From the NCBI GenBank assembly GCA_009823505.1, contig VZQC01010551.1, positions 2,306,668 to 2,370,667 of the forward strand: DNA of 64,000 bases, read 5' to 3'. Shown here in pieces: positions 22,290 to 34,120 of this stretch; positions within the stretch are counted from its first letter, which is position 1, and every line of letters starts with the position of its first letter. This stretch comes from Rhizomys pruinosus (Eukaryota; Chordata; Mammalia; Rodentia; Spalacidae). A model generated the notes under the pieces. It made no database searches and was not told where the DNA came from. It saw only the letters and a program-made list of their open reading frames with translations. Position numbers and translations under genes: made by a program.

Positions 22290-22432
22290 GTGGCCTGGTA
22301 TGGTGGTGCATGCTTTTAATCTCAGTACTTGGGAACAGAGGCAGGGAGAGAGGTCTCTGAGCTCCAGGCTATGGGAAAAGTTTCAGGCCAATTGGCTTCA
22401 TAGTGAAACCCTGTTTTAAAAAAAAAAAAAAA
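22290..22432 (+). mobile_element. B1-like SINE, old
   Basis: TGGTATGGTGGTGCATGC to GTGAAACCCTGTTTTAAAA, with an insertion in the middle. Confidence 0.7.
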
Positions 22433-23221
22433 AGGTATTTATAAACTTAAGGGGAATGTTAAGAGAACTGTATAATTTTAATGAAATCAAGTGGTTGGGT
22501 TAATGTATTTCAGTCAGTGAAATAGAAAATCATTCTAATCCAAAGCATTAGCAACATCTAGTGAGGTCAGTAAAGTAGTGGAAGAGCCCCTAGAGTCAAA
22601 TTTAACTTTACATTTTGTTAATATAGGATATGCTAGCACCTTTTCGGAGACAAGGATGAGACTGAATGTAAGATGGATATAGACTACAAATTTTGTGACT
22701 TGGGCCTGGAGGAATAAATAGTCTGTGCTTCTAAGAAGTGAATTTATGATGGCTAGTGAAAAGCTAAGCTTGGAATTCTTATAAATAAGCTTAAAGAATT
22801 AATGTTTTGCTGATTGTGATAAAAAATATCTAAAGTCTGAAGTTATTCTAGCATATAAGAATATTTATTGTCATGTTTCTTAGAATATTTGGGTCGGAAC
22901 TTAGGTATTTTGCATATGTTATTATTAGGCCATCTGCCATTGTTGAGGATTTCATAGTTTGACCCTTTGTGTTTCAAGACTTTGTTTTAAAATGAAGTTT
23001 GTCCTGGTCAAACTGACTTTAGTTGATCTTCTATATACAGTGACCATAAAGCCTAAATGATCATTAGGATTTTGCTTAAAGTTTCTTTATGCAAAGAAGC
23101 TTAAATTAATACTGACAATTTTCTAGTGTTAGTATATGAAAACATACAGTTTTGTGAGGGTTTAAATGTGCATGTGAAAATCCAGGAGATACTGATGAAT
23201 CTGAAGGTTTAGGTTTTATTT
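22433..23221. other. RSBN1L intron 2, unique-looking
   Basis: A/T-rich, no recognised element or ORF. Confidence 0.55.
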
Positions 23222-23384
23222 TAACTTTTATTTTTTATTTTTTGGTATTTTTGAAACAGGGTCTTCCTTTAGTCCCGGGTGGCCTAGAGCTCTCTCTGTA
23301 GACCAGGCTGGCCTTGAACTCACAGAGATCCGTCTGCTTCTGCCTGCTGGGTTTAAAGGCATGCGCCACCACACCCATCTATTT
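23222..23384 (-). mobile_element. B1 SINE
   Basis: Reverse B1 with a deletion at TTCTGCCTGCTGGGTTTAAAGG. Confidence 0.9.
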
Positions 23385-23748
23385 TAACTGTTTGAATGCT
23401 ACTCATCACGTGCTAGCATTTTAACAGGTGGTTTATATAAATGATTATTATGTTTTATTCTACAATGTGAAGTTAAAACATTGTAATGTTAAGGAAAATA
23501 GCACAAGAAATTGAAGCAGTTTCTGAAGGTAGCATATCTGATTAATAGCAAAGGTGAATTTGTGATTTAGGATTCCTGATTCTGAATTTCTAGCTGTTTT
23601 TCATAAGTTAATGAATGATGTAAATGTAAAATGGCTCTTAATTAAAATTTTGAGATCTAGAGTAGAAGATCAGCTTCAGTGTGGTCTTTGGACATCTACC
23701 AGTGGTAATGGAGTGATTTGACAGTTCTAATAAAAAAGGTAGGTGCTG

Positions 23749-24008
23749 GGCTGGAGAGATGGCCTAGCGGTTAAGAGCGCCGACCGCTCTTACAGAGGAC
23801 CCGGGTTCGATCCCCAGCACCCATATGGTGGCTGAGAACCGTCTGAAGCTCCAATTCCAGGAGAACTCCAGTTCCAGGGGAATCTGAGACCCTCTTCTGA
23901 CCTCCGCGGCGTTGCACGACACGGGTGCACAGACTTGCATGCAGACAGTACATTCATATACATACAGAAATAAATAAAATTAATAAAAAAAATTAAAAAA
24001 AAAAAAGA
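23749..24008 (+). mobile_element. B2/B3-type SINE, internal-duplication subfamily
   Basis: Complete young copy with TSD AAAAAGGTAGGTGCT on both sides. Confidence 0.94.
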
Positions 24009-24243
24009 AAAAAAGGTAGGTGCTATCACTTTAGAAAAATGCAGACGTGCCAACTTTTGAACATAATTTTAGTGGCATATATCATTTTAGTGGCATATAT
24101 CATTATATATCATAGATATAATGAATTTGTATTATAAAGAACTGTTACAGTCTGTTTAAGTTGCATTGTTTGTCTGAATTCTTCATGAGTAAGTAGTTCA
24201 TAGCAGTAGTTAGAAAAGAAAAATAGAAAATTAGAATGCTTTG

Positions 24244-24330
24244 TTTGGTTTTTGGAGTGTAGTTCTGGAGAGCACTTGGCTAAATACATGTAAGGCCTTG
24301 GGTTCAGTCCCCAGTAGGGATCAATCATGT
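24244..24330 (+). mobile_element. ID-type SINE
   Basis: GTAGTTCTGGAGAGCACTTGG, AAGGCCTTGGGTTCAG and TCCCCAGTAGG match a degraded ID (BC1-like) head. Confidence 0.6.
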
Positions 24331-24867
24331 GTTCTGTGAGCATGTTATCAATCTTTAAATAACAGTACTAGTCTGGGATGTAACCTTAAATCTGGCCATC
24401 CATATAATTGAAAAGATTATGTATACTGAAATACTCCACAGTAGTTGTCTGCTGTCCTTTAAGTACAGTTGTTGCTCCTTACCTGCTGTTCTTAATGCTT
24501 TGCACCATTGGTTTGTAAGATGGTGTCAAAGAACTTTGTTGACTGTGAAGTGTTACAAAAGGCCACTTCTTAATCTGTGCATTTTGGGGAGTTTTGAAAT
24601 TTTACTTCTTAAAAAAGGAGCTGTTGTGAGAGTTGGAAATTCTGCACCTGTATGTATATGTATTTTAGCAATAACTCATGGGCTGAGAATGCAAAAAAGA
24701 AAAATATTAGTATGCTTTTTAAAAATGCCTATTATTGTGAGTACGTTTTTCTTTTTCTTGCCTCTTGTTACATTCTAGTAGGCTAAAATGATGTAATTTA
24801 TTTTGTATTTTGTGCAATGATAGTAAGCACTTTATGTGTAACTTTTAATTAAATTCATGTTCTTCAG
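24331..24867. other. end of RSBN1L intron 2
   Basis: Unique-looking sequence up to exon 3. The 119-codon ORF at 24,419 lacks family resemblance and splice support. Confidence 0.5.
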
Positions 24868-25005
24868 GTAAAAAGAACATATTCTCATGGTACTTACAGA
24901 GCTGGTCCAATGAGACAAATAAGCTTGGTGGGAGCGGTTGATGAAGAAGTGGGAGATTATTTCCCTGAGTTCCTTAACATGTTGGAAGAGTCACCATTTT
25001 TAAAA
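24868..25005 (+). CDS. RSBN1L: RSBN1L exon 3
   Basis: This is a 138-nt exon in phase 0 at both ends. The acceptor is TTCTTCAG before 24,868 and the donor is GTAAGA at 25,006. It encodes 46 residues that continue the RSBN1-family core, including the TYRAGPMRQISLVGAVDEE block and an acidic, aromatic stretch ending in SPFLK. It joins exon 2 without a frame break. It is too short to stand out as an ORF and was found from splice sites and family resemblance. Confidence 0.92.
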
Positions 25006-25442
25006 GTAAGAGAAAATCGTAACATATTAAATTATGTGTGCTAATTTTATTCTATAGGTGATATACATCAATGCCTGTTTAGAATTAAAAATTTCACAAG
25101 GTTATCTTGTGAAATATGTGTTTGTGAGTTCTCAGATCCTAATCATAATGGCAAAGTTAAGTGGTGAACCAGTCAAATATAACATGTTACTTCCACTTTA
25201 GAGAGCTGTTCTATCGCAGTGGCGCTAGCATAACAGAATATTTATTGACCTGTTTCTTACAGTGTGTGGATTGGAGTTTAGGATTTTTGGAAACTAAGTA
25301 CCAGAGAATTTAAGAAATACAGGAAGGATGCGTACTAAATAAACATGGATTTTAAAAATATTTTGTAGGAAGCTTCTCTTGCTATGAGCAGGTACAGCAC
25401 AGTCCTGCTAAGTGAAGGGGAACAGTGACTGCCTGAGGTCAG

Positions 25443-26015
25443 TGTGGGGAACTGACCCCTTGGCCCACAGGTCAGTTGGTTACTTTCATAACCCGACCTG
25501 AGAGGTATTTCCAACCTAGGTCCTTAGCTTGGGATGCTTCCAGGAATTTCAGGCTGGTGGCTGATGGCCGATCTTCAGCCTACACCCACTCACAATCCAC
25601 TCCACAGATTGGTGACCTAATCAGTCTCCGTCCAACCCCGCCAGCTTACCAGGTTGGCAGTCTGATAGATCCCCATCCAACCCAGTAGCCACCAACACTC
25701 AAAATCCAGGCCCGCTTTGGCCTGTATGTGCACAAAATAATGGACCCAGCAATTCTGTGTAAAGACGGTAATGGAAAATCCGGTTAATTGAATGCTGCAA
25801 GTCATTTTTATAAGCAAAATGATGTCATCTCCTAGAGCCAATCACAGACCTCAGTCTCGTCCCCCTTCCCCCCCTCCTAAAATACTGCTGCTCTGCCTAG
25901 TGTCATGTGTGCAGCATCATGTCGCTCCCATTTGGGGAGGGCTCAGAGGAATCTCATGACTCCCTGAGGGATGCTAGCTGAGAACTAGCCCCTAATTCCA
26001 GCGGATCATCCCACA
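25443..26015. mobile_element. LTR-like element (solo LTR candidate)
   Basis: About 573 bases start TGTGGGGAACTG and end ATCATCCCACA, giving TGTGGG...CCCACA termini. It is much more G/C-rich than its surroundings. No matching target duplication is seen (GGTCAG against ATATTT) and no internal retroviral genes are present. AATAAT at 25,737 is the nearest thing to a poly(A) signal. Family not recognised; strand unknown. Confidence 0.45.
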
Positions 26016-26017
26016 AT

Positions 26018-26242
26018 ATTTTATTTATTTTTTATGATTACTTTATGTGTATGAGTGTATTGCCTACATGTATGTAAGTATACCTGTGTTGTGCAGTACC
26101 CATGTAGGTCAGAAGAGGGTATTAGGTTCCCTGGAATTGGAGTTACAAATTTTGTTTGTAACTGTGTGGGTGCTAGGGTTCGAACCCAGGTCTTCTGTAA
26201 GAGCAGCCAGTGCTGTTAACCAGGGAGTCATCTTTTAAGCCC
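26018..26242 (-). mobile_element. B2/B3-type SINE
   Basis: Older reverse copy directly after the LTR-like element, ending GAGTCATCTTTTAAGCCC. Confidence 0.87.
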
Positions 26243-26361
26243 TAAACAAATATGCTTAAGATAAAGGCATAGCAGTTTGATATTGTGGAAAATTAGCCAG
26301 GGGAATTAGACAGCTGTGCAAACATTTAGCTCATGCCCAATTAAATTGCCTAAATTTCTTT

Positions 26362-26595
26362 TTTTTTTTTAAAGCATTTTTAAAAATTTATTTATTATGT
26401 GTATGAGTGTACTATCTGCATGTAGATTTGTGCACCCATGTCATGCAGTGCCTCAGAGGTCAGAAGAGGGCGTCAGATTCCCCTGGAACTGGAGTTAAAG
26501 ACGGTTCTTAGCCCCCATGTGGGTGCTGGGAATCAAACCCGGGTCCTCTGCAAGAACAGTTGGTGCTGTTAACCACTGAGCTATCTCTCCAGCCC
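26362..26595 (-). mobile_element. B2/B3-type SINE
   Basis: Complete reverse copy with TSD AAATTGCCTAAATTTCT / AAATTGTCTAAATTTCT. Confidence 0.92.
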
Positions 26596-26637
26596 AAATT
26601 GTCTAAATTTCTAATCATAGTCTCTGTTATATTTAAA

Positions 26638-26886
26638 ATTGTATTTATTTATGTTTTTAAGGCTGTTTTTCAGGAGCTTTAATTTTATGTGTATGAGTGT
26701 ATTGCCTGCAAGTATGTAGGTGCACCCATGATGTGTAGTGCCCACAGAGGTCAGAAGAGGGTGTGGAATCTCCAGGAACTGGAGTTATGGATGGTTGTTA
26801 ACTGACATATGGGTGTTGGGAAATGAACCTGGGTCTTCTGCAAGAGCAGCTAGTGTTCTTAATCGCTGAGCCATCTCTCCAGCCCC
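26638..26886 (-). mobile_element. B2/B3-type SINE
   Basis: Reverse copy, moderately diverged, ending CCATCTCTCCAGCCCCCC. Confidence 0.88.
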
Positions 26887-26933
26887 CCAAATTTTATTTG
26901 TTGTTGTTGCTGATGCTGTTGTTATTATCATTA

Positions 26934-26990
26934 ATGAGAGAGAGACAGAGACAGAGACAGAGACAGAGACAGAGACAGAGAGAGACACAC
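26934..26990. repeat. (GAGACA)n microsatellite
   Basis: About eight units with flanking GA-rich sequence. It lies between two SINEs. Confidence 0.95.
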
Positions 26991-27155
26991 ATGCACACAG
27001 AGAGAAACAGATTGCCAAGGTGTTTATGTAGAGGAGATCAGAGGACAACTTTGTGGAGTCAATTTTTTCTCTCCTTTCACATTTGTGATTGTGGGGCTTG
27101 AACTTGCCAGGCTTGAGGTCCAAGAGCTTTTACCTGCTGAGCCATCTACCTCGCT
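26991..27155 (-). mobile_element. old tRNA-derived SINE
   Basis: GGAGATCAGAGGACAAC, GCTTGAACTTGCCAGGC and TGCTGAGCCATCTACC mark an RSINE-type reverse copy. Confidence 0.7.
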
Positions 27156-27324
27156 GGGTTTCTGGTTTGTTTTTAAAGCAGCTGCTATGTTTTACTAAAG
27201 AGTATCTAGAGGTCCAACCGAGAGAAAAGTGCCTAAGCTAGGTAATTATTTAATAATTAGAAAATCAAAAGTGTGAACCTGTCCTGAAATCTCAGTCCTA
27301 GGTACACAGCAGTATGTGATTTAA

Positions 27325-27477
27325 AAAAAATTTTTTTTTTTGAGACAAGGTCTCCCTGTAGCCCTAGCTGGCCTGGAACTCACTCTGTAGACCAGGCTGG
27401 CCTTGAACTCACAGAGATCTGCCTGCCTCTGCCTCCTGAGTGCTGGGATTAAAGGTGTGCACCACCACGCCCGGCTT
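27325..27477 (-). mobile_element. B1 SINE
   Basis: Complete reverse B1 ending CACCACGCCCGGC. Confidence 0.93.
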
Positions 27478-27784
27478 TAAATTTATCTCTAAAACTTACA
27501 TAATCTGCTGTACCTCTCTTTTGTTTTCATTTCTGCATGCCTGATTTTTCTACCTTAGATGTTTATATATCTTTTACTTCCACTCTATTCTGTTTTCTTT
27601 TCCTGTTTTATCCCTTTCAAACTTTATCTTTTCCATTTCTTCCAACTAAATATATCAAGGAAACTGGTTGCAATCATTATTGAATGATGTTCTAAAAAGT
27701 ATGATTTAAATAGGTGTTTCAAGTTTAATTTTAAACATTCTTTCTAGAGAAAGGGGATGTGGGATGATTTAAGAAAAATAATAT

Positions 27785-28025
27785 GCTGGGACTCGAGAGG
27801 TGGGTCAGTGGTTAAGAACACTGGGTGTTCTTTCAGAAGACCCAAGTTCAAATTTCCAGCACTTACTTACATGGCAGCTAATAACTGTTCCTAACTCCAT
27901 TTCCAGGGGATCCAGTGCCCTCTTCTGTCCTACATGGGCATTGCATGATGCAGGTACACTTATATACATGTAAGCAATATAGGCATACACATACAATAAA
28001 AATAATAAATAAAATATTGAAAAAA
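27785..28025 (+). mobile_element. old B2/B3-type SINE
   Basis: Forward copy with a degenerate head (GAGAGGTGGGTCAGTGG) and tail AATAAAAATAATAAATAAAA. Confidence 0.85.
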
Positions 28026-28421
28026 GAAAAATATGCTTACCATTCCATGGATAGTGATCCTTAACCATCTTTCTCCCATTTTCCCTCCCTCCCCTACCTT
28101 TTCTTTTAAAATAGTTTCTGTTTTAGGGTCAACAGTCTCTTCAAGAAACCATTAAGGAGAAAATTTGAATTTGGTTTGATTTTCTTTTTTATTTTATTAG
28201 TATTTGATTATCATGAATTAAGGAAGCATATATATTTTTAAACCTCAAGCTTAATAGATTGCTGTGAAGAACACTTGTGTATTTTGAAAACTTCTTAAAA
28301 TTGTATTATCCATAATAGAAGGAAGTATACCCATAGTGGAAGGAAAAATAACAAGTGATGAATACATTGGATCATACCTCTAATAAGATTGGGCAGTAAA
28401 CCATCTAAGCAATATTCTTTT

Positions 28422-28615
28422 ATTTTATTTTTTTATTTTTGTATGTGTATGAATGTACTGTCGTGCATTGCTGCAGAGATCAGAAGAGGGTCTCAGATTC
28501 CCTTGGAACTGGAGTTACAGATGGTTCTTAGCTGCCATGTGGGTGCTGGGGATTGAACCCGGGTCCTCTGCAAGAGCAGTCAGTGCTCTTAACCACTAGG
28601 CTATCTCTCTAGCCC
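28422..28615 (-). mobile_element. B2/B3-type SINE with internal deletion
   Basis: Perfect TSD TAAGCAATATTCTTTT. Between TACTGTC and GTGCATTGC about 25 bases of the usual 3' body are missing. Confidence 0.92.
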
Positions 28616-28809
28616 CTAAGCAATATTCTTTTGGTATACTTGAAATAGGACCTTTTGAAGGTAAATCTATGGATACATAGGGATGTATTTAATATAGTCT
28701 GCATTTCAAATGTTCAAGTAGCCTACGAATGTGTGTTTATGAGGGGAACATAGTTCATGTTTGAATATTTTTTTACATAATTAATTTCTGTGTAATTATT
28801 TGTTTCTAG

Positions 28810-28952
28810 TGTACACTGCCATGGGGAACACTGTCTAGTCTAAAATTAGAGAGTCGAAAAGATAGTGATGATGGCCCCATTATGTGGGTACGTCCAGGAG
28901 AACAAATGATTCCTGTGGCTGATATGCCAAAGTCACCCTTCAAAAGGAAAAG
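28810..28952 (+). CDS. RSBN1L: RSBN1L exon 4
   Basis: This 143-nt exon has its acceptor at TTTCTAG before 28,810 and its donor AG|GTATGT at 28,952/28,953. It encodes CTLPWGTLSSLKLESRK followed by a DSDDGPIMWVRPGEQMIP block, highly typical of RSBN1-family proteins, and ends in a basic KRKR stretch. Its last two bases form an Arg codon with the first base of exon 5. The reading frame is open throughout. Confidence 0.92.
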
Positions 28953-29063
28953 GTATGTTGGATATAGGTTTTTATTTCAGAGCATGGACATTTCTATGTT
29001 GGTATATGTGTGTGTACTGTAGAGGAGGTAGGGAAAGTACACAGCATAACTGGAAGTAACTTT

Positions 29064-29300
29064 TATTTTTTTATTTTATTTTTATTTTATTTATTTTTGT
29101 ATGTGTATGAATGTACTGTCTGCATGTAGGTTTGTGCACCCATGTCGTGCAGTGCCACAGAGGTCAGAAGAAGGTGTTGGATTCCCCCAGAACTGGAGTT
29201 AAAGATCGTTCTTAGTTGCCAGGTGGGTGCTGGGGATCGAACCCGGGTCCTCTGCAAGAGCAGTCGGGACTCTTAACCGCTAGGCAATCTCTCCAGCCCC
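29064..29300 (-). mobile_element. B2/B3-type SINE
   Basis: Complete reverse copy 110 bases after exon 4, with TSD CTGGAAGTAACTTTTA. Confidence 0.93.
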
Positions 29301-29861
29301 CTGGAAGTAACTTTTAACAGGTCACGCGCTGGAATAATTGGTTATAGAGCATCCATTGTCAATAAGTGATGACAAATATAAGCAAATGAACATAAACTAC
29401 AAGTAGGGGTGGAAAAGATGTCATACATGGAAATAAAAAATTGTTTTGAAATAAAGTTAACATTCAGTATCTAGATTAAGAATTAAAACATCTTATGGGA
29501 GGACATAAAATAAAACAAATAGAAATGGAAAACCCACTATGTTCTGGATTGGAGAAGAATGATGGTTTTTTAATTTTTTGTTTTCAGTAGAATTGGACTT
29601 AGATTTCTAACACTGGATAGAATGAGTTTGAAGTTTGAAAGGAAGAAAACTGAAAGAAAAAAGGGGACACTGTTGGTAATTACTGAAAGTTACTATATAA
29701 CTCAAATAGATTATTGGAATAGGATAAAGCCCATAATAGATGTTAGTGTATTTGGAACAATACATGAGATACATGAAAAAAAGAACACTGTTGGAATCTC
29801 TGATATTCTATATGGGAGAAAAAAGAAGGCAAAGATCCTATCTCATATAAAAGTTAGAGAT
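29301..29861. other. RSBN1L intron 4, unique-looking
   Basis: A/T-rich. The 140-codon ORF at 29,622 runs into a B1 and is not supported. Confidence 0.5.
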
Positions 29862-30012
29862 TGCCGGACGTGGTGGTGCACATCTTTAATCCTAGCACTC
29901 GGGAGGCAGAGGCTGAAGCAGGCAGATCTTTGTGACTTCAAGGCCAGCCTGGTCTACAGAGTGAGTTCCAGGACAGCTGGAGCTACAGGGAGACCCTGTC
30001 TCAAAAAGAACC
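29862..30012 (+). mobile_element. B1 SINE
   Basis: Forward B1 with an extra GGCTGAAGCA in the middle and an A/C-rich tail. Confidence 0.92.
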
Positions 30013-30364
30013 ACCCCAAAAAAGAACCCCCCCAAAAAAGTTAGAGATTAACAGGTAAACAATAAAAATGCCAGCATAAAACTTATAAGCAAAAAGAGAT
30101 CTTCCTCACCAAGACCATAACAGGCAGGCAGGGACAGACACACAGATCATCCAGTGGTAGTACTATTTGGGAGAGAATAGGTGTCAATAGCACTGCTTAA
30201 AACAATGATTTAAGTGGGTTAAAACTATAGTAACATATGATAGACTAAAGTTAATGCATGAAATAGAATTCCCAGACTGATGAGGAAAATGTAAAAAATC
30301 TAGTACGAAAAAAGTCAAGCAGGTAAGTTTTATTACATGTTTAATTTTAATTAAACAAATTTAA

Positions 30365-30562
30365 ATATTATTTTTATTTTACGTGAATGAATATATTGCT
30401 TGCATGTTTGTAAGTATACCCCACAGAGGTTAGAAGAGGGTGTTGTACCCCTGGAACTTGAGTTATGGATGGTTGTTAGTTGCCATGTGGGTACTGGAAA
30501 CTGAACCTGTGTCCTCTTCAAGAGCAGCCAGTGCTTTTAACCTCTGAGCCATCTCTCTATTC
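30365..30562 (-). mobile_element. B2/B3-type SINE, older
   Basis: Reverse copy with a shortened 3' body, ending GAGCCATCTCTCTATTCCC. Confidence 0.85.
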
Positions 30563-30574
30563 CCTAATTTTAAA

Positions 30575-30781
30575 AAATTTAAATTTTATATGTATGAGTG
30601 TTTTGCCTGCATGTAAGTGCACCACCTGCATACAGTGCTTTCAGAGCCCAGAAGAGGGCATTGGATCCCTCAAACTGAATATAGAGACAGATGTTAGCAG
30701 CCATGTGGGGGCTGTGCTCCAAACCTGGGTCCTCTGAAAGAGCAGCTAGTGCTCTTAATTGCTGAGACATCTCTCCAGCCC
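30575..30781 (-). mobile_element. B2/B3-type SINE, older
   Basis: A second reverse copy 12 bases further on, ending GACATCTCTCCAGCCC. Confidence 0.87.
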
Positions 30782-31154
30782 ATAAGTTTTGTTTTTTTCT
30801 TCTTTTAATATGAGGTATCTCTTCCTGTTATTTTGATAAAACAATATCAGTCACAGATTGATAGGCATGTGATGTAAGCTTTTTATATATTGTTTATAGA
30901 AGAATAAAATGTTAAAATTTTGTGAAAGTAATCTAGCAATAGCTGTTGAATTTAAAATCTAACTGTGACCCCCACACCCTTTTGCAGATCTATTCCAAAA
31001 AATAAAAACATTAAATGCTGGTATGTTTAGGTATTAATTGTGGCATTGTTTGCAGTAAGAAAGAAATTTAAACCTTTCTCAATGTCTACCAGCAGAGAAT
31101 GGTTGAATAAATTTCATACATTCTTGTAAAATAGTCTTTGGATCTGGAAAAATA

Positions 31155-31812
31155 TTTGCATCATTTACTTTTTGTGCTGCTGTGATAAAATACACAATAG
31201 AAGCAACTTAAAGGAAGGATTCTTTTGTGATACACTAAACGTTTTAAGAGGGGATACAGTCCATCACAGCAGGGAAGGCAATGGAGCATGAGGTAGCTGG
31301 TCATGTTGCATCCATAGTCAGAAAGCAGAGATAGGAATGCCAGTACTCTTTTGGCTTTCTTCTTTGGATACCTTTGTAAATACAGTCTAAGACTGTTGCC
31401 CCTGGAATGGTGTTGACTACATTCATGATAGGTCTTCCTTTCTAATTTTTTCCTTAAATTTTTATTTATGTTGATCAATTTAGTTATAAATAAATAAATA
31501 TTTTATGTGTATGACTTTTGCCTACCTGAATGTAAGTACATCTTTGTGTGCAATGCCCCAGGAGGCCAGAAGAGGGCATCACATCCCCTGGAACCAGAGT
31601 TATAGATAGTTGTTAGTTGCTATGTGGATGCTGGAAACCAATCCTGGGCTTTCTGCAAGAGCAGCCGGTATTCCTAACCACTGAGCAATCTTTCCAGTTC
31701 CTTCCTCATTTAAACTTCTCTAGAAATCCCCTCAAAGATTAAACCCAGAGATATGTCTCCTCAGTGATTACAAACCCAGGTAGATTGACAAGATTAGTCA
31801 TTACAATATTCA
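31155..31812. mobile_element. rodent interspersed repeat split by a B2, family not named
   Basis: The parts 31,155-31,470 and 31,702-31,812 share landmarks with a very common rodent repeat: TGCTGTGATAAAATACAC at the left end, and AACTTCTCTAGAAATCCCCTC plus TGTCTCCTCAGTGATTAC at the right. I know the sequence as repetitive but cannot assign the class. Confidence 0.55.
31475..31700 (-). mobile_element. B2/B3-type SINE, nested
   Basis: Reverse copy inside the repeat above, with TTCCTTTCT / TTCCTTCCTC-like flanks. Confidence 0.85.
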
Positions 31813-31971
31813 AGACTCTTAAAAAGAATAAAATGTAGAACACCAATTTAGAAGCAAAAGGTCAAAAATAAGAGAAAATTCCCACCTTTTATCAGACAGA
31901 CCCTGACTATTTGGAGCCTAACTTCTAATCAGTGGCATCTGAACAAATAGCCAGTATCATGAAAAACATCT

Positions 31972-32195
31972 TCAAAAAATTTTAGTATTTTTTATTTTAT
32001 GTTTATGTGTGTGTTACCTGCATGTGTGTAAGTGTATCTGTGTCATACAGTGCTCACAAAGATAAGAAAGGGGGTTGGATTCCCTTAGAACTGGAGTTAC
32101 AGATGGTTGTTGGCCATCGTGTGGGTGCTGAGAATCGAACCTGGTTCCTCTGTAAGAACAACCAGTGCTCTGAACTGCTGAGCCATCTCTCCCTC
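31972..32195 (-). mobile_element. B2/B3-type SINE
   Basis: Reverse copy with the perfect 15-bp TSD CATGAAAAACATCTT. Confidence 0.92.
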
Positions 32196-32221
32196 CCATG
32201 AAAAACATCTTACTACTGTCA

Positions 32222-32224
32222 GAT

Positions 32225-32319
<95 letters not shown>

Positions 32320-32320
32320 T
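32222..32320. repeat. (ATTT)n microsatellite, about 25 units
   Basis: A nearly perfect ATTT array of about 99 bases. It is the expanded tail of the reverse B1 that follows. Confidence 0.97.
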
Positions 32321-32466
32321 GTTCTTTTTGAGACAGGGTCTCCCTATATAGTCTCAGCTGTCCTGGAACTCACTATGTAGATCAGGCTGGCCTTGAACTC
32401 ACAGAGATACGCCTGCCTCTGCCTCCTGAGTGCTTCTATTAAAGGCGTGCACCACGTTGCTCAGCT
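32321..32466 (-). mobile_element. B1 SINE
   Basis: Reverse B1, GTTCTTTTTGAGACAGGG to CACGTTGCTCAGC. Confidence 0.9.
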
Positions 32467-32727
32467 CAAACTTAGTAAACAAGGTAGTAAGGCACTTGTC
32501 CCTCTGTGCCCATAGGGAATAAATGGCCCATGAGATAAGACCAAGTAACTCTACCCTTGACTGCTATAAAAGAACTTCAATTGCCTCTCAACTATGTGAT
32601 CCCTTTTTTGAGCTTACCTGCTATTTTCTTACGATGTATTTTAATAGATTCTCTTCATGATTCATGTGCTGGTAAGTTCTTTCGCTGTCCTTCCAGACAC
32701 CATTGCACACTGTAATCAGTGATATAT

Positions 32728-33000
32728 CTAATATTATTTGAGACAAGGTCTTGCTATTTATATCAGACTGGGTTTGAGCTTGAGATTCTCCTGCCTTAGT
32801 CTTATATTCTTAATTCTATTTTTATAAGAAGTAGTAAAACATAAAACCCCATCTGTGAATATATATTTGTGTTGTCAAGTGTGGCTTATGCCTGTGATCC
32901 CAATACCTAGGGAGCTGAGGCAGGAAGATTACTGCAAGTACAAGGCCATCCTGAGCTACCTAGTGAGTTCAAAGCTACAGTAAGAAATCCTGCTAAATAG
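32728..33000. mobile_element. two old B1-like copies
   Basis: A reverse remnant at 32,728-32,820 (TTTGAGACAAGGTCTTGC) and a forward one at 32,868-33,000 (GCCTGTGATCCCAATACC). Confidence 0.6.
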
Positions 33001-33892
33001 TCCGGCATTGTGGCACATCTTTTGTCCCAGTAAGAGCCAGAGTTGGGAGGACCAGAACAAAACAGTGTCTCCTAGACAATGCAGGACCACTGAACTCATG
33101 AACTCACAGCAGCTATGGTTGCCTGTACAAAGTCAAGCCAGTCAACATTTTATTATGGGAGCATATCTCACAAGCCCCCTACCCCTAACTGAAGAGCTAA
33201 TGAAAGCTGATGATTTCTGGGAAAGGGAGTCAGCTTTCTTTAAGGGTGGCCTCTGGTAGGTTAACTGTGCTCCAGCAGGTGGCTCCACATCTATATGAGT
33301 TTATAGGTAGTACAAATGGGACTCAGTGGGAGGTAAAGAAAGAGGACATGAAGTTGGAAGGGGATGAATGTGGGGTCCTCAGCTGTGGGGTGTCTGCCCT
33401 CCCTCCTCCCTCCTCCCCCCTCATGTTATAGTGTAATAGTACTGTATATGTGTGTTGAGTGATTTGAATTTGATGTCAGCTTCAAAGTCTGCTAGCTTTC
33501 TATAACGTAAAGATGTACAAAGAGCATCAAGCAGTAGACAGAGTGCAAAGTTAGAACTAGTAAATGAGTCACAGTAGGATAAACTGGGATGAGAGGGGCA
33601 AATTGAAAGGGTAATTGGAGTTGTCTCTGGAAGCAGCAACAACAAAGACCATGGAGGAATACATGACTTCTGGCCAGCTGATTTTACCCTCTTCCTTTGT
33701 GTAGAACCGGAGAGGTTTCTGCAGCATAGCAGAGTCTGTGTGCTTGTAAACTCTAGGAGGTGAGGAGTGGGAGAGAGCCAGTGAGTTCCTTCTAAACAGA
33801 GCAAAGCATTTTCTTATTAGCTCGAGTACACTGATTTGTGGAGTCACTTACTGCCTAGTTTTTTTTTTGTTGTTGTTGCTAACTTTATTTTT
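33001..33892. other. RSBN1L intron 4, unique-looking
   Basis: Overlapping ORFs on both strands (33,008-33,850) have no recognised similarity and no splice context. I treat them as chance. Confidence 0.5.
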
Positions 33893-34120
33893 TTGTCCTT
33901 TTCTAAAAAATTATTTTTATTTTATGTGAATGAGTATGTTATTTGCATATATGTTAAGTGTCCTTCTGTTGCGCAATGCCCTTGGAGGTCAGAAGAGGGC
34001 ATCAGATCCCCTGGAACTAGAGTTATAGTTAACAGCCCTGTGGGTGCGAGAAATAGAACCCAGATCCTCTGCAAGCCAGTCCTGTTAATCAACCATTGAG
34101 CCATCTGTCTTTCCAGCCCT
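33893..34120 (-). mobile_element. B2/B3-type SINE
   Basis: Reverse copy with TSD TTTTTTGTCCTTTT. Confidence 0.9.

Noticed and set aside
24419..24778. 119-codon ORF in RSBN1L intron 2
   Set aside because: No family resemblance, no splice sites around it, and Cys/Leu-rich composition typical of A/T-rich intron reading.
29622..30044. 140-codon ORF on the + strand
   Set aside because: The C-terminal half is translated forward B1 and the rest is A-rich intron.
33008..33850. Overlapping ORFs of 83-127 codons on both strands
   Set aside because: Mutually overlapping, no recognised domain, no poly(A) signal or splice context.
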